Source: Toxoplasma gondii ME49
Lineage: Eukaryota > Apicomplexa > Conoidasida > Eucoccidiorida > Sarcocystidae
Direction of reading: 5' to 3'
DNA: 64,000 nucleotides
Assembly: GCF_000006565.2 (NCBI RefSeq)
Contig: NC_031477.1
Coordinates: 2,574,043 to 2,638,042, forward strand
Below are positions 37,266-49,314 of this stretch, in pieces; the stretch's first letter is position 1, and each line of letters opens with the position of its first letter. The notes under the pieces are model-generated. The model saw only the letters and a list, made by a program, of their open reading frames with translations, searched no databases and was not told where the DNA came from. The position numbers and the translations under genes were made by a program.

Positions 37266-37624
37266 GAGAAAAGAAGTCGGTGGAATGGGGTAACTTGCGA
37301 CGCCGCCGCACCTTTCTAGCCGGGCCTAACATGTCGACTGGAGAAGTTCTGTACCGGCCACAGACGTAACACATACTTACACTGTAGTATGGCCAGGACA
37401 GCAGTCCCATACCCAACCCAGATGCAAACAACTCGGTAGGGTGGAGCATGATAACACCCAAAATTCCACAACGAGGATTCCACAGTTTTCGACAATTCAT
37501 GGCACTGAGTAAGGATATAGGGAAGATACACACTCTCGGATCAGAACAAGCGGAGATGTGAGTCGCCACGGTCTGCGGTTAGATGAAACAGTGGAGATGG
37601 GATGGCAGTCAGAATACCCGTAAA
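37266..37624. other. Short intergenic spacer
   Basis: About 360 bp separates the start of the putative secreted-protein gene from the stop of the ankyrin gene, both on the minus strand. It probably serves as 5' flank of the former and 3' UTR of the latter. Nothing else is visible. Confidence 0.5.
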
Positions 37625-38554
37625 CTAAGCTTTGGACGACATGGAAAAACATCGAATTATTTTCTTACGGGGAGTATCAGGCTCGCAATAGTCCAATGCT
37701 GTGCAACCTCCCGGATCGAGCTCGTTTATTGTTCTCAAATCATATCTCTCTAGAAGTTTTTCCAGGACTGTACAAGGCATCTGAAGTCAACAGGACGGGC
37801 AGACACGATAATTAGAAAGTGGCATCCTCCATTTGGTGTATTTTCTGAACTGTCTGAAATGCACCAAACATGAAGCAACAGATTTACACACTGCCGTAGC
37901 CGCCTGCGCATCAACATACTCTGCTTCGAAAGACGTCGCGCTGTGTGCGCGAGGGATAACATGACGCAGTGAGTGACAGACACTTTATCTTCACACACGC
38001 TGAAATAAACAAATTATGGTTAAACTCCGGAATACTCCTGTGACACGACTGTAGAGCTTGGAAACCAAACTCGACATTGGTTTTGTGGTAAGATTAACAT
38101 TACATAGACAATCACCGAGAAATATTCTCTCCTAACGGAATAAAACGACACGTAAGCAAATGCCGCCCATGCTGCAGTTGAACCTTTGAACACAGCTCAG
38201 TGAGGATGCAACCATGTACCGAGTATCCGTTAGCCCTCCTGCGACCTTGCAGTCAACATCAACCGATACACCGGTGGCATTCTTGGAAACATAAATAAGA
38301 GGGGGAAAGTATTTGCCGGAACTCTCAAAGAAATATTGGTTGAGCACGGATCAGAAGCTGGATTCAACAAGATTATTCCTCTTCTCTTTTGTGCAAGACT
38401 TACGCGGGAGATAACAGCTACCATTAATGTAGATTTGCCGTCGCTGGTTTTCACAGCAACGTCGACTGCAGGATGGCCAACAAGATACTTAACGACTTTC
38501 GGTTTGTCCAGCATCATCGCCGCTTGTAGCATCGTGTATTTTGTCCCCGCTCCG
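37625..38554 (-). CDS. Ankyrin-repeat protein, 3' exons only
   Basis: Two minus-strand exons carry ankyrin repeats. The exon 38554-38404 lies between TTTCGCTGCAG and a GTAAGT donor. It encodes TMLQAAMMLDKPKVVKYLVG, then DVAVKTSDGKSTLMVAV, a good match to the TxLxxAxxxGxxxVVKxLL pattern. The last exon, 37780-37625, reads VLEKLLERYDLRTINELD, then GGCTALDYCEPDTP, and ends at a TAG. A third exon at 38281-38220 (VSVDVDCKVAGGLTDTR) is likely. Its phase does not fit directly onto the last exon, so at least one small exon between them is missing from my model. Upstream exons must exist beyond 38554, but I could not find them with confidence. Ankyrin repeats bind other proteins; no enzymatic domain is visible. 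Confidence 0.65.
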
Positions 38555-41372
38555 CTGCAGCGAAATCCGAGAGACAAGCCGCATGCTGTCGAAGCATGTT
38601 GTCAGCATAATAACGTGGATTACAGCTGACAATGAATATTCGAAATGCGTCACAGTCACAAATGCTGTTCGACGTCTCCCGGTGGTTGAATTGTACATCT
38701 CGTCTGAGTTATAGATTGAAAAAGCCCGCCTAACTGCTAGTACACCTGCGGCGACAACTCTGACAGTACACCACAGTCGCAAGAGGCACAGTTCAACATC
38801 CTGCACGAACCCCCTTCCCCTGGCCTTCCCTCATGTTCGATCTTCGTACGGATATAATCTCAGTGCCGTCTGAAGCAGCAGCACCGCGTTAAATCTCGAT
38901 AATATTGATTCAACTTTTCGGGAGGGGGTCAGGGTTGAACTACCAGCGGAAGCCTGTGTCGGTGATCTGGGCACAGGTCACGGTCAACACGAAGCGTATA
39001 AACTTACAGTGCTACAAGGAACACGGCAAGGGGATAGTGTCAATCGAGACTACGGATTTATGGATCGTCAGATTGAGAACACAAGAGATTTTACACAGTC
39101 ACCGGACAAATAAACTCACATTGTCACCGGACAAATCACTTCAGTTGTTTCTCCGAGCTTCGGCTCTGATGCTGTGCAAAAGAATTTATTTTATCGCATG
39201 GTGCTGAGACCGTCACTTAAGTGATGAGGTTCGAACCCACTTACCTTGCTGTTATAGGAACAAAATTTTTGTTCCAGTACGGTTTTTCAGACTTAATTTT
39301 GTCTATATTCTGTGCCACGATGGACAAGTACATCCGTTTGCTGTCCGGGCCTGCCATGATGCTCTGGGCCTCGTCCCGAGAGGAAACTTCACCAATGAGA
39401 CAAGCATAACTAGTCGTGTGAGCGGCAGTAACGCCACCAACTACGAAACCTCGAGTTGATTGAGATTTTTTTTATCAGTAGCGCTATCCAAAATTTCCTG
39501 CAAGCCACCCCCGTCCAATGTCATAGTAGCGGAAAAGGGATGCGTCGCGCATATAAGGAAATGCGTGGTCCGTAACGTTGGTCCTAGAGGAGGGAGGTAG
39601 TTTGACTAATGGATTCTCCACCCACTTGAACGACAGTCTAGCTGCTGTCGTCGATGCGATCCTTTGTTTGCTGAGCCTTGCGTCCACGTGTCAACCCGCT
39701 AGCAGGGTCAGGCAGATGTTCGAACAATCGAGAACATCGTGCGTATGTACACCAGCATGTGAGATGCAAAAGGGCACTCTCTCTGGGCCAAAGAAAAGTC
39801 CCAAAACTGCGCCACGTATGCTGGTGAAGGTGAATCAGTGGCAGGGTTCGCAAAACCGCATATACACACTTAAAGCATGAGATTCTTCAAAAGAAGAGAA
39901 ACTGCATTGCCCCGCTGACTGCGCGAAACCTGGCATGAAAGGGACACTGCCAGTAAAGAAAAAACGCTATCTGAGCAACGAGAAACGGCTTGCTCGAGTG
40001 ACACGTGAAACATATGTTCAATTATCCACTGCCGGAGCGGAAATTATAGTAGGTTTCATACGTAAGAAAGCCTCTACGCTCCCAGGAGAGATCACAACGC
40101 GGGCAACGATCAATGTCCCTCAACCGTGCCGACAACAAAAAATTTGATAAGGGCGTCCACTTTTGATGCCTCGCAAGGTTTTGTTAAGATGAACATGTCT
40201 ACCTGGACATACTGCGTAAAAATTGGCGCACAAGACATGATGTTATTCGGAGCAAACACCGGCACTACGGACGAAAACCTTGTCAGGGAGAACGAGACAC
40301 GCTTTCTGCCTACACGCGTCGCTCTGAAAGAGCAGGCAGCGAGAGAGGTATTGGCGCTTCCTTCTCTCGTCACCGATGTCCTAGGAAAAACATTATGGAA
40401 GGTTTGTTAACTAAAACTTCATATGAAGGTAGATGTGTTTTACTTTGTGTAAACTCACCGTAGTACAGCTAGTTGACATACAGCATGCTAGTTGAGTTTG
40501 CCCGTGGCGTTCCAGCTGCGCTTTTCTGCTGTGTCCCCCGAGACCCAAACTCGGGGTGGTATAGTGGTCACTTGCAAGTCGATTCATCCGGTGAATTCGA
40601 CTTTACTTTCGTCTAGAGTGCAGACGTTGCATCCGAAGGGTGTTGAACTAGGGACCTAGCTGTGTCTATGCTGTGTTTGCAGTAATATGCGTGGCCACAC
40701 AGTCAGCGGATAACCCGCTGTTCACACTCACGCATGGCATGCACATCTGATACACGACCTGATGAATAACAAGTGCTGTGCTGCAAATGATTAACAGACA
40801 GCCTAGTCCTTTACTTGCAGAGGTGCTCAATTTCTCGTAGACTGGACTTTCATTCCACATGAATGTAGGTGGGGGGGACACCCGCATCGCAGAGAACATA
40901 AATTGTCACGCGTGCCACGTGCATGGTGGAAAGCCAGCAGACGTCGTGAGGGCTTCCGCCTGTGTTCGGGAGGATTTGACGCGGTGTTCCTTCTTCTTGA
41001 AAGCCCATTGGCGGTCGGTTTCCAGTTGGGCTATGTAACAAGGCGGGATGCATGTGTTGGTGTAGTTTGCAGGACGCTGTGTTCGTATGGAGCTGGCCAC
41101 ATCATCGCGTCCGCTTGCTGAACCCCTGAGCCTCAATCCGAACGTGGAAGCACTGTTTTCCACCCAGGTTTTCAAACGCAGATAACGTTAAATGAATAAG
41201 TATCTCATGTCGATTCTTTGTCCCGTCATGTCGCCGCAACGGAATGTGGTCCTAGATTCTTGAGCGTGTTTCTCTTCGAAGTCAACCGGATGGGTACGGC
41301 TATCGAAAAGTCAGAAATGTTGAGTCGCAACGCTCGAATACCTCTACCTAAGCGGAGCTTGATTTCTCAGTC
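38555..41372. other. Unresolved region: likely 5' exons of the ankyrin gene plus divergent upstream sequence
   Basis: The ankyrin gene needs exons upstream of 38554 on the minus strand, and the plus-strand helical-repeat gene starts at 41373, so this stretch should hold the remaining exons and two promoters. ORFs here are short and none shows a clear ankyrin signature. Two copies of a 13-bp sequence (TCACCGGACAAAT) lie near 39099 and 39127. A tRNA-like fragment lies near 40550. Confidence 0.4.
40536..40620 (+). pseudogene. tRNA-like fragment beside a perfect hairpin
   Basis: Positions 40536-40556 form a perfect 7-bp hairpin (CCCCGAG, 7-nt loop, CTCGGGG). Its right arm leads straight into TGGTATAGTGGTCA, an excellent match to the A box (D-arm) of eukaryotic tRNA genes. 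No good B box follows (a weak GGTGAATTCGAC is present) and no 3' acceptor strand pairs with CTCGGGG downstream. It is probably a decayed tRNA gene or a chance match. Confidence 0.2.
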
Positions 41373-44300
41373 ATGTGGAACCGTGCGTCCGTGCATACGT
41401 GGAAACGAGAGGTAGTAGCGTCGCTCCATCCTCTGGCCTGGCAGCACGCCCCCGTAAACGTGGCCTGTAGTCCTCGTGTGGCTGACAAGCACGCTTGTGT
41501 TCTTTTTTTTGCGCTGTCTAGAGTCTGTGCATCTGAAAAACATGCATATCAAAGACAAACCCAACGATCCCTATGTGCAGGTTCGACGACCAACCTGGAG
41601 CTGACGCGAGGGACGGGTAATTCACGCGAGGGAGTCCATCAGCGATGGAACTTGAAGACCATCTTAAAACGAGCTCGATCTTTCGCTGCGTTGGGAACTA
41701 CGAAACACCCACAAAACGGTTCCCCGCGGGAGTCCCCGAAAACTGCCCTCGAACGCGTGCTACGATACTGTCGAAAGAATGGAGAGCCTCGTGGCAGTTT
41801 GTTCTTCTTATGGAGGTCCACAGTGTATCCTCGGCTGGTACGGGGTGATGTGAACGACGCAGAGGCTTTGGAGATTTTGCGGACGTACTTGACAGATTTG
41901 AATCCGGCAAACAAGAATGAAGGATGCAAGAAACCTGACTATGAAGAAGCGCATAACTGCCTGTCAGAGGCAGCAGATGGCTTACCAAATGCAGAGGCCG
42001 TGCTAGCGGCCGTGGGCGGCGGATTCGTCAGACGCTATCAGAGCGTCTTGCCTGAGTTATATGTGCCAAACAAACGTACTGCCCATTCTAACGCGTTGCG
42101 AAAAAGAGGGTTCGTGGCGTGTAGTGTTCCTCAACGTGGCCATGGAGCTGCGACAATAAAACAAAAGGATGTGCCCACTGAGCTGACGAATTTTGCTTTT
42201 GTCTGCAACATCTTCGCCCGCCGCATGCCAAAGCACCGACCTTTCTTTGTGTGAGTAAAGCCCTCATTGGTCTGAGAGTATCGCTCTGAGGTGTAGACTT
42301 TTGGACACTCGTGTACATTACTATTTACAAATACCCGTATATTAGAACGTGTATATACGGTCTGTAGCTGTTGTCGCATAGGGAGGATTTTCTGTAAAAG
42401 GAAACAGGACTTGTGGGACAAAGTGGTGCAGTCTGGTAGGGGTTACGAGAAACAGCAGTTGCCCACCGTGAAAAGTGAAGCCGACAAAACCGGCATAACC
42501 ACAGTGCACGTGTGGAGGCAATTTTTTCTGGCGATATAGTTCGGGACGTACCAGTCTGGCGAGGCCACAACATTGTGGTGTGGGAATCAACTGTGTGCGA
42601 GGCTTGCCATGTTGATATCCCTTGCGATTTGGGACCTGCGGTGTGAGATTATGAGACGAACTATGCGTGCTCTGTTGCTGACTACGTTTGCGTGTGGACT
42701 CAGATGTGCTGCGAGGCGTCTGGGAAGACTCGACGACGAATTGAAGGAGCTTCCTCTCCAGTATCTTGTCATTTTTGCTCACAGTTTCTCGAGGTCGGAG
42801 GGGGCAAAATCGGATGTCATGCGACAACTGGGTACGGCATCTTGAACAAGAAGCATTGTCATTGTTTTTCGATCTTTCACACAAAAAGTGGGAAGATTCC
42901 GCCGATATTTTCGTGTATGCGATGTCGTGCTGCGCGAAGGGTATTCCAAACGAAACCGCAGAAACATTGTCTCTTGAAGCGGCGCATAAAGCATTCTGCT
43001 CGTTACACACGCCTGCATAAGCCAGCTGGTTGATTTACCCCAGCGATTTTGGTGGCACGAACAACCGCACATGAAAAATAACTAATCGCTGCGTCCACTT
43101 CGACGGGTTTGGGTTCCGGCAGAAACTGCCGTACGCGGATCTTGTCGCACTGTTGCTGTGGTGCGCAATTCGTAACGCAGCTTCATTGTCGAATGGTGGA
43201 ACTCGGAGGCTGCTTGGCATGTGCTCTGTTGCGATTTTTCCGTTTCCCAACTACAGGCAATGCCATTGCGAGGCATGTCTACGATATTCAACCACGTGAT
43301 ATGAGCGTGACATGGAACGCCTTCCGTCAAGCCAGTACGTGCGAGAGCCCGAAGCGGCCATCGATAGCTCGATACCCGTCGATGGCAGTGAAGCCACCTC
43401 ATTGCAGCCAGCGGTGTTCGTGGTCACTGCAGTCGGTCATGTGGTTGGTAGGTCTCTTCTGTTTCCATTGCCTTTCCGCTTTACTGTAGGCCAAAGGAGG
43501 TGGAAACAGAAAGTGGTGTTACACATCTTCATGTCGTGTTACGTTTATTCAGATGTAGTGCACGATCGGCTTTTCCACATCCTCGTGAAGAGGTTACCCG
43601 TCATAGCAGGACATTTTTCTGCTACTCAAGTAAGTGCATGCAACATGTTGTTCAGGGGTTACCATCCCTGGGCGGGTGTCAGTGAAAGTGAGCAGAAGGC
43701 AGTAGAGTATGATCGGGTGTTCTTGGAAGTTTTCGTGTTCCCTGGCGCCTGAGGGCCTTGTCTGTTTTACAGATAGGGATGACGCTGAATGCTCTTGGCC
43801 ATTTTCGGATCCGGCACCGGCTCTCAATTTCATCTCTCATCGCAAGGGCGAAGCACCTTCTGGAGACCCCTTTGTCAGTCGATCACGCCTCGACAAGGGC
43901 TGAGGAAGTCCCTCAAGAACTACCGTCGATCGGAGCGGACTCCGCATTTGGCGTCCAGAATTTAGCTCTGCTGCTGAACAACGCCGCACGCGTGGATTCA
44001 GTGGATTCCCTTTTGTCCTCCAAAGATGGGTTGAGCATCCTCGTCCTGCAAGCGGTGAAGCACACGGCCATCCAACTTTGTTTGCAAGGGAACTGTCATG
44101 AGATCGCAGACACGTTTTTCAAGCGCAAGTTGCCTGAAGCCGCAGACGGAAGCTACCTTGGAAGTACGGTTGTTCCAGGTCTCTTTGGGAATCTTCAGCA
44201 GATGCGCCAGGATGATAATCGTGTCGACCTGCGGGCGCTGTCGACTTCCTCGACTTCAATGATTTCTTTCAAAAAGTATTCGCAGGATTTCACGCCTCAA

Positions 44301-45723
44301 GCACTGGGGAATATCGCTTTAGGCGTGGCCTTCGTGCTTGCGAACTTGTGCAGCTCTCGTTCGCAGCACCGCTCAGGTTTCCACGACGAAGGGATTCGCA
44401 CGGTTCTGCAACAGTATATGTCCCTATGTAACCGTTGCATATTAGTTTTGTCGGCACTTGCAGTTCGCACTTTCCCCGTAAATTCATTCCGGCCGCCAGC
44501 TACAGTGGGAGGTGCTGTCGAGGAAAGCCCAGTGATTCGAGTGCTGGAAGCGGCGCACAGATTCCAGTTCCTGCAAGCACTTCTGTGCATGTGGCACTTT
44601 CCTGGTGGATCGGCGATGCGAGAGTATGGGTAAGTTTAATATGTCCACCATACGAACGGCGGGAGAATGCGTGAAACACAAGCAATTCCGGTAAAGGAAG
44701 CGTGCGGCACTCTGGCAGCACATTCAACGGATGACCGCATGCTCAAAGCGTCAGGCATGTTCGCGTGTTTTAGGTAGCCGCGTAGCACGTCGGAGAGAAC
44801 TTGCACGCGGAGAACATACAGGAGGGCTCGATTGTGCTTTCCTAAATGCAAGCGTCGTGTTCAAATAGTAACGCGGCAAGAAAAGCGTACTCATCTTGTT
44901 AAAGGACTGCATGTTCCCATTCCGCGTGACTGATAGCATTGACGGATGTACGTCTGTGTCGGTGTGTTGTTCTTAGGATCGAGGAACTTGCCACTCTGAC
45001 TGGCGTTATGGAAAAATTGACAGGCAAGTTGCTGAGATTGTCACTGTGAACCCTACTTCATGTGGAAACAGGAAGGTGTCCAGAAAAACGCCGTTGTGGC
45101 TTTGTCGAGGAAAGGAAATCCAGCGGCTGTGTCGAGCATCTTGACTATTGTGTATTATTTGCAGGGCAACACGCGCACATGGGAGCAGCAGACCGTCACG
45201 TGACAACGTCTAAGGAGCAGGACCAAGTTGAAAGCGCGCTGCGATCTGTTTTCATCGATGCCACAGGAACTCAGGCTGATCCTGTGGCCTCTGTCACTAT
45301 AGGTAGAGAGCACTGTTGCAGCGTCTACAGCATAGACATAATATGTAAATTAGAAGAAGGCTTCTCAGATACACTATGGGAGAACCGCCTGATAGATACT
45401 GCTGCGGATACTGCATCTTTCTGTCATAACACACAGCTACAGTGCGAAGAAGTCTAGCAATAAAAGAAGCATTCCATGTGCGTATCGTCACTTCGCTGAA
45501 GGTCGGTGGTATTGGAATAACGGATGACTCTACCATCCTGGCGCCAGACTTGCATTGCTGATTTGCTGCACCTTCCACGTTTCCTTCTTTCTGAGGGAAA
45601 CGGCGGAATATCTTCGCCTCAAGTTCGACTAGCGTCCTTTATCGCTTCGCTCGGAACCGGAATGAGACTGTCGAAGCGCGTGCCGGCTCCTGGTGCTTCC
45701 TTGAGAATTTCCTGACATCCGTG
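41373..45723 (+). CDS. Helical-repeat protein (HPR/OPR-like), probable organellar RNA-binding factor; 3' end unresolved
   Basis: Nine exons join in phase: 41373-42250, 42704-42831, 42896-42940, 43257-43334, 43553-43629, 43773-44629, 44977-45023, 45165-45302 and 45596-45723 (792 codons, no stop yet). The first 100 residues are rich in Arg, His, Ser and Ala with few acidic residues, as in a mitochondrial leader. The body has degenerate helical repeats spaced about 37 residues apart: ELTNFAFVCNIFARR, ELPLQYLVIFAHSFSR, DSADIFVYAMSCCAKG, DMSVTWNAFRQA, HFSATQIGMTLNALGHF and FTPQALGNIALGVAFVLANL. This pattern is known from apicomplexan RAP-domain and heptatricopeptide proteins that bind organellar rRNA or mRNA. 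I could not find a clear C-terminal RAP domain; it may lie in exons beyond 45723. Intron 7 is a GC-AG intron (see findings). The 64-bp intron after exon 2 is short, so exon 3 is less certain. Confidence 0.65.
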
Positions 45724-48700
45724 GTAAGTCAATCTGGTCATGTGTAGTTATGTGACCCTCTGTGGCACCGTATTACACGAGTTTGAAAGCTCAAGAATGC
45801 CTTGCCAACGCTCTATCCGTCGATTTAACTTGCCACCACCTCCGCAGTTGTCGTAATCCCGTAGCAATTCTTAATTGAAATTGTTCAGTCGCATCTCTTT
45901 CTTGGAGAGATATTCTCTCAACATCAAACTCTCAAGCAATGACCATCATGGATAACATCGCTGCGGCCCCCAATTATGGTGCAGCATTGTCGTGCCGCAT
46001 GCTGCAGACCTCAAACCAGCACCGTCGCCGAACGTTGCTGGTTACTCAAGTACCCAGCATTCACAATCCGACATTGGATTCGCTTCTTATCGGATTCCTT
46101 CGTGTGTCCAGTAGTGTGACACTACGAAAAATGCACAGACTCAATAATATCGGGAACAAACATGCATACAGTATCAAAGAGTGGTGCGGGGACGAAGCAT
46201 GGGAAATGCGTGCTTTTGCTCTCTTCTTGTGGCAGTGCAAAACAACACTGAACCGGGTATGGCCTTGCCCACCGAATGCTACGCCTGTGGGCTACATGTC
46301 CCGCAGATTGTTATTTCATGGGAATACACGCACCCGTCTCTGTGCTTGACTTAATTAGGGCCGCAAATTGAAAAGATGATTTTTCAGCAGTATGGGCGGC
46401 AGTGATGTATTCCCTTTTGGCATAACCTGCCTACAGGATTGTACTTCACGCGCTGGTCACTATTTCCAGTGCCATTGGATGCGGACATATTGCCCCGGAA
46501 CTATTCCATGCTGCTATGTAATATAATGCTCCGTATATGCTGGATGGAGTTTTCCATCAGCCAAAAGAGTTGTACACTACCATTCCGCTACTAGCCTGTT
46601 GCTACAGACAGTAGGAACCAGTGTGTCGGTGGCTACTCTCAGGACGATGGCGGTGACTATACTAGCATCTGGGTCACAGAGTTTTCTCCTTGCCATAATC
46701 AGCTCCCCGCCAGATGCAGATGCCAGAAACGTGGCACCACTGTATAGGGCATCAGGGTGGGTTTAAAATTGGTTTGAGGTAACCGCAGGGTCAACCTGTA
46801 ACTGTGCAAGACGGTTGAAGAAGTGCCGTGCTTTATTGCATATAGTCAAGAGAAGGTTGTGCAACATCTGCTATACACGGGCTTTGAATCATATAACGAA
46901 GCAGATAGTAACACGAGTTGTGTGTGTGTGTTTTGCAAATGATCAACACCACAATGCCGGCAGCTAGTCCTTGCACACGAGGGACCCCCGAAGCCTATCA
47001 TAGACGACACTAACTGGCCAAACGAATGACACTATTCTGACGAAAAGAAGCTCGATCAAAGGAAAACTGGTTACTACGGTGGATGGAAGAACCGGCGACA
47101 GTCATACGTTGCAACACTGGCTCAAGTCTAGGAGGGAGAAAAACGTGTTTCCCATTGCATTCGCATGAAGGAACTCCCATACTTCGTCTGTATGTCTTCC
47201 ACTGTGAACGAAGACAAAAACCGAAACCAGAAGCACTCCTTTCTGATCCTTGGTCGCGAACAAAAGCTCCCCCTCTCAAACGTGTGAAACGAACTGTTGT
47301 GTGGATATGACAAACCAAAGAGGGGAAATCCAGTAGTGACCAATGTCACTTGGGGAAGCTCCCCATCCGGTGCAACGTGAACACTATCTCTAATTGGAGA
47401 GAGTCCGGCACCAGGCTATGCGTTTTCTGATCTGATAGCTAATTAACTGAAAAGACACGGAGCCGAACTCAGTGGGCGGGGCAACACACGAACGCACACA
47501 CTGCAGTAATCCTGGCAACCATCATAAACCCTGGAAGTTCACGTATTTATCAGAAATGCAGCGAACATTTTCGCCTTCTCCGAGACTAAGCAAAAGGCAA
47601 AACGAACGTGACTTGCATGCATTCTGCCTCTGCCCGTCGGCAGTCGCAGGCTATGTGTGTTTGTACAATTCGATGCCTTCACGCGCACCGGACTTCTTGT
47701 TCAGGACTGCAAAAACTGACAGGTGTTCGCGGAAAGTGCCAACCAGTATTAATCGTGACCCTTTTTCCAGAGCACTGACCTCCAGGTAGTGCCAGGTGGT
47801 GCGAAGAGCGTTTCGCGAACGGCGGCGGTAGCGTGGCGTCTTGCACCAAGTTGGAGAAGCCACGTGCATGCAGTAGGAAGGAGAGCTAGAGGTATTTTTG
47901 GCTGCAATCACCACTTTCTTCAGTGGATTACGTTTTTTTTACGTGGGGACGTGTGTCATATACGTAACGCTTTTTCTGGGTGGGGATCAGGTTTTGTGCT
48001 TCAATTGCTTCACGGCGTAACATAAGGCCGTGAAAGTATGTGGGAACGTGTTTTCCGTTGCGCCCCCTGTGGGCCTATCCTGAGTTGGCAGGAAATCTTG
48101 AGGCTTTAACGCTTTAACCGTCGAGATTCAACTTGTCAAATTAGCGAGACAGTGTCAATAACAACAGCGTCTAAACAAAGAATTGTTGCGCTTAATCTCA
48201 CCACCCGAACAACCCTCGAAAGGTGCCGTACCACGGTGACCCACACATCGCAGTGCTGCACGACATAGGAAGTGACTGTCAATGTGCATTTCTCTGGGTG
48301 ATATGGGACATAGGGAGTAGCCGACTCGAATACCGCAGTCAACAAGGATACGCAGGTGCGCTTCCGGCGGACACATTCCCGTGATACGATGAGTGTGCCC
48401 ATGAGGAATAAGCGCGTAAACTGAGAAGATACGCATCAGCGGCCACGTCTCTCGATGAGTGAAACCGCTTGACACGTGTCAAACAATATGGTCGTTTGCA
48501 AGAATAGAAAATGGTGTGCAGCTTATTCTGGTGACATATAACAGGGTCTCGGAACGTGGGAATGATGCAACCTAAACCTGTCGCAAACGGTGTCCCTATT
48601 AGCACCTCGTGCTTGTCGAGTTTACGAACGACAGGTAAAATTTATGCGGCGACTCGACTATGTGCAAACTGTAAGTACGAAGGAGGATACACTGGATAAA

Positions 48701-48739
48701 TGACACTAATGTCAATGTTTGTGTTACGCCATCCTACAG
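45724..48739. other. Unresolved region, possible 3' exons of the helical-repeat gene
   Basis: The model above leaves exon 9 at a good donor (GTG|GTAAGT, 45723/45724) with no stop, so at least one more exon must follow here or beyond. Short open frames at 45939-46349 and 47472-47789 (plus) start with ATG but show no family resemblance. I see no repeat or RNA gene. Confidence 0.35.
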
Positions 48740-48835
48740 TCCTGAATGGTCCGCTCTTGGAAGCTCGTGATGACGAAAACACAAATGAGGTTCTGGGCAG
48801 GGCGTTGAAACAGCAGCTGGCCGCGCGGCACAGAG
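48740..48835 (+). CDS. Candidate exon of an unidentified plus-strand gene
   Basis: A plus-strand segment follows a pyrimidine-containing acceptor (CATCCTACAG) and ends at GAG|GTAACA. In the only attractive frame it reads VLNGPLLEARDDENTNEVLG and then a basic helix (RALKQQLAARHR). The composition looks coding. It may be a late exon of the upstream helical-repeat gene or belong with the open frame that starts at 48864, but the gap to that frame is only 28 bp. Confidence 0.35.
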
Positions 48836-48863
48836 GTAACAGTCTCTCATGCGCATCTTTCAG

Positions 48864-49297
48864 TGTCGCAGATTCGTAGACACAGACAGGAAAGTCGCAG
48901 CCTTACACGTGACAAGCGTGATTGTATGTTTCTGGAACAGGGGGAGCAGCTCGAAGCAACAAGCGACCAACGCTTTCACAGAATCAGTGAATCAAGACGC
49001 ACATTACAAAAGATGCTCCGAAAACGCTCCTCTATGCGATTCTACACCAGGCGCACCCGCAAGTTGCCACTGCTGCCAAAAACCGTCTCTCACGGGACCT
49101 TGTGTGCCGTAGATGCCTCGCTGTTTGATATCCATGTATTAGAAATACAGCACCTACGCGCCTTTGCCACTAGCGAGCTTTTTGGATTTCAGCATCTCTT
49201 CTCTCAGCCGATGGCGCTGCAGCTCCTTCGAAACGTCAGAAAGCTCCTGCGTGATCGCCGAAAACAGGAAACCGAAAACCGCTTAAACAACACGTAA
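48864..49297 (+). CDS. 3'-terminal coding exon of an unidentified gene
   Basis: An open frame follows the acceptor-like CATCTTTCAG and runs about 144 codons to a TAA at 49295-49297. It is strongly basic in its first half (ISESRRTLQKMLRKRSSMRF, YTRRTRKLPLLP). It then becomes helical and hydrophobic (DASLFDIHVLEIQHLRAF, GFQHLFSQPMALQLLRNV) and ends with a charged tail. No family is recognised. Its 5' partner is unclear: the preceding candidate exon would leave a 28-bp intron, which is too short. The stop lies 17 bp from the stop of the convergent minus-strand gene. Confidence 0.5.
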
Positions 49298-49314
49298 CAT
49301 TTTCTATGATGCAG

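Noticed and set aside
39220..39245. GGTTCGAACCC, a B-box-like string
   Set aside because: The flanking bases do not form a T-arm stem (two of five pairs fail) and no A box lies at the right distance.
42342..43010. Minus-strand ORF of 222 codons
   Set aside because: It overlaps plus-strand exons whose phases and repeat motifs fit a coherent protein. Its own product shows no motif, so it is probably a shadow frame.
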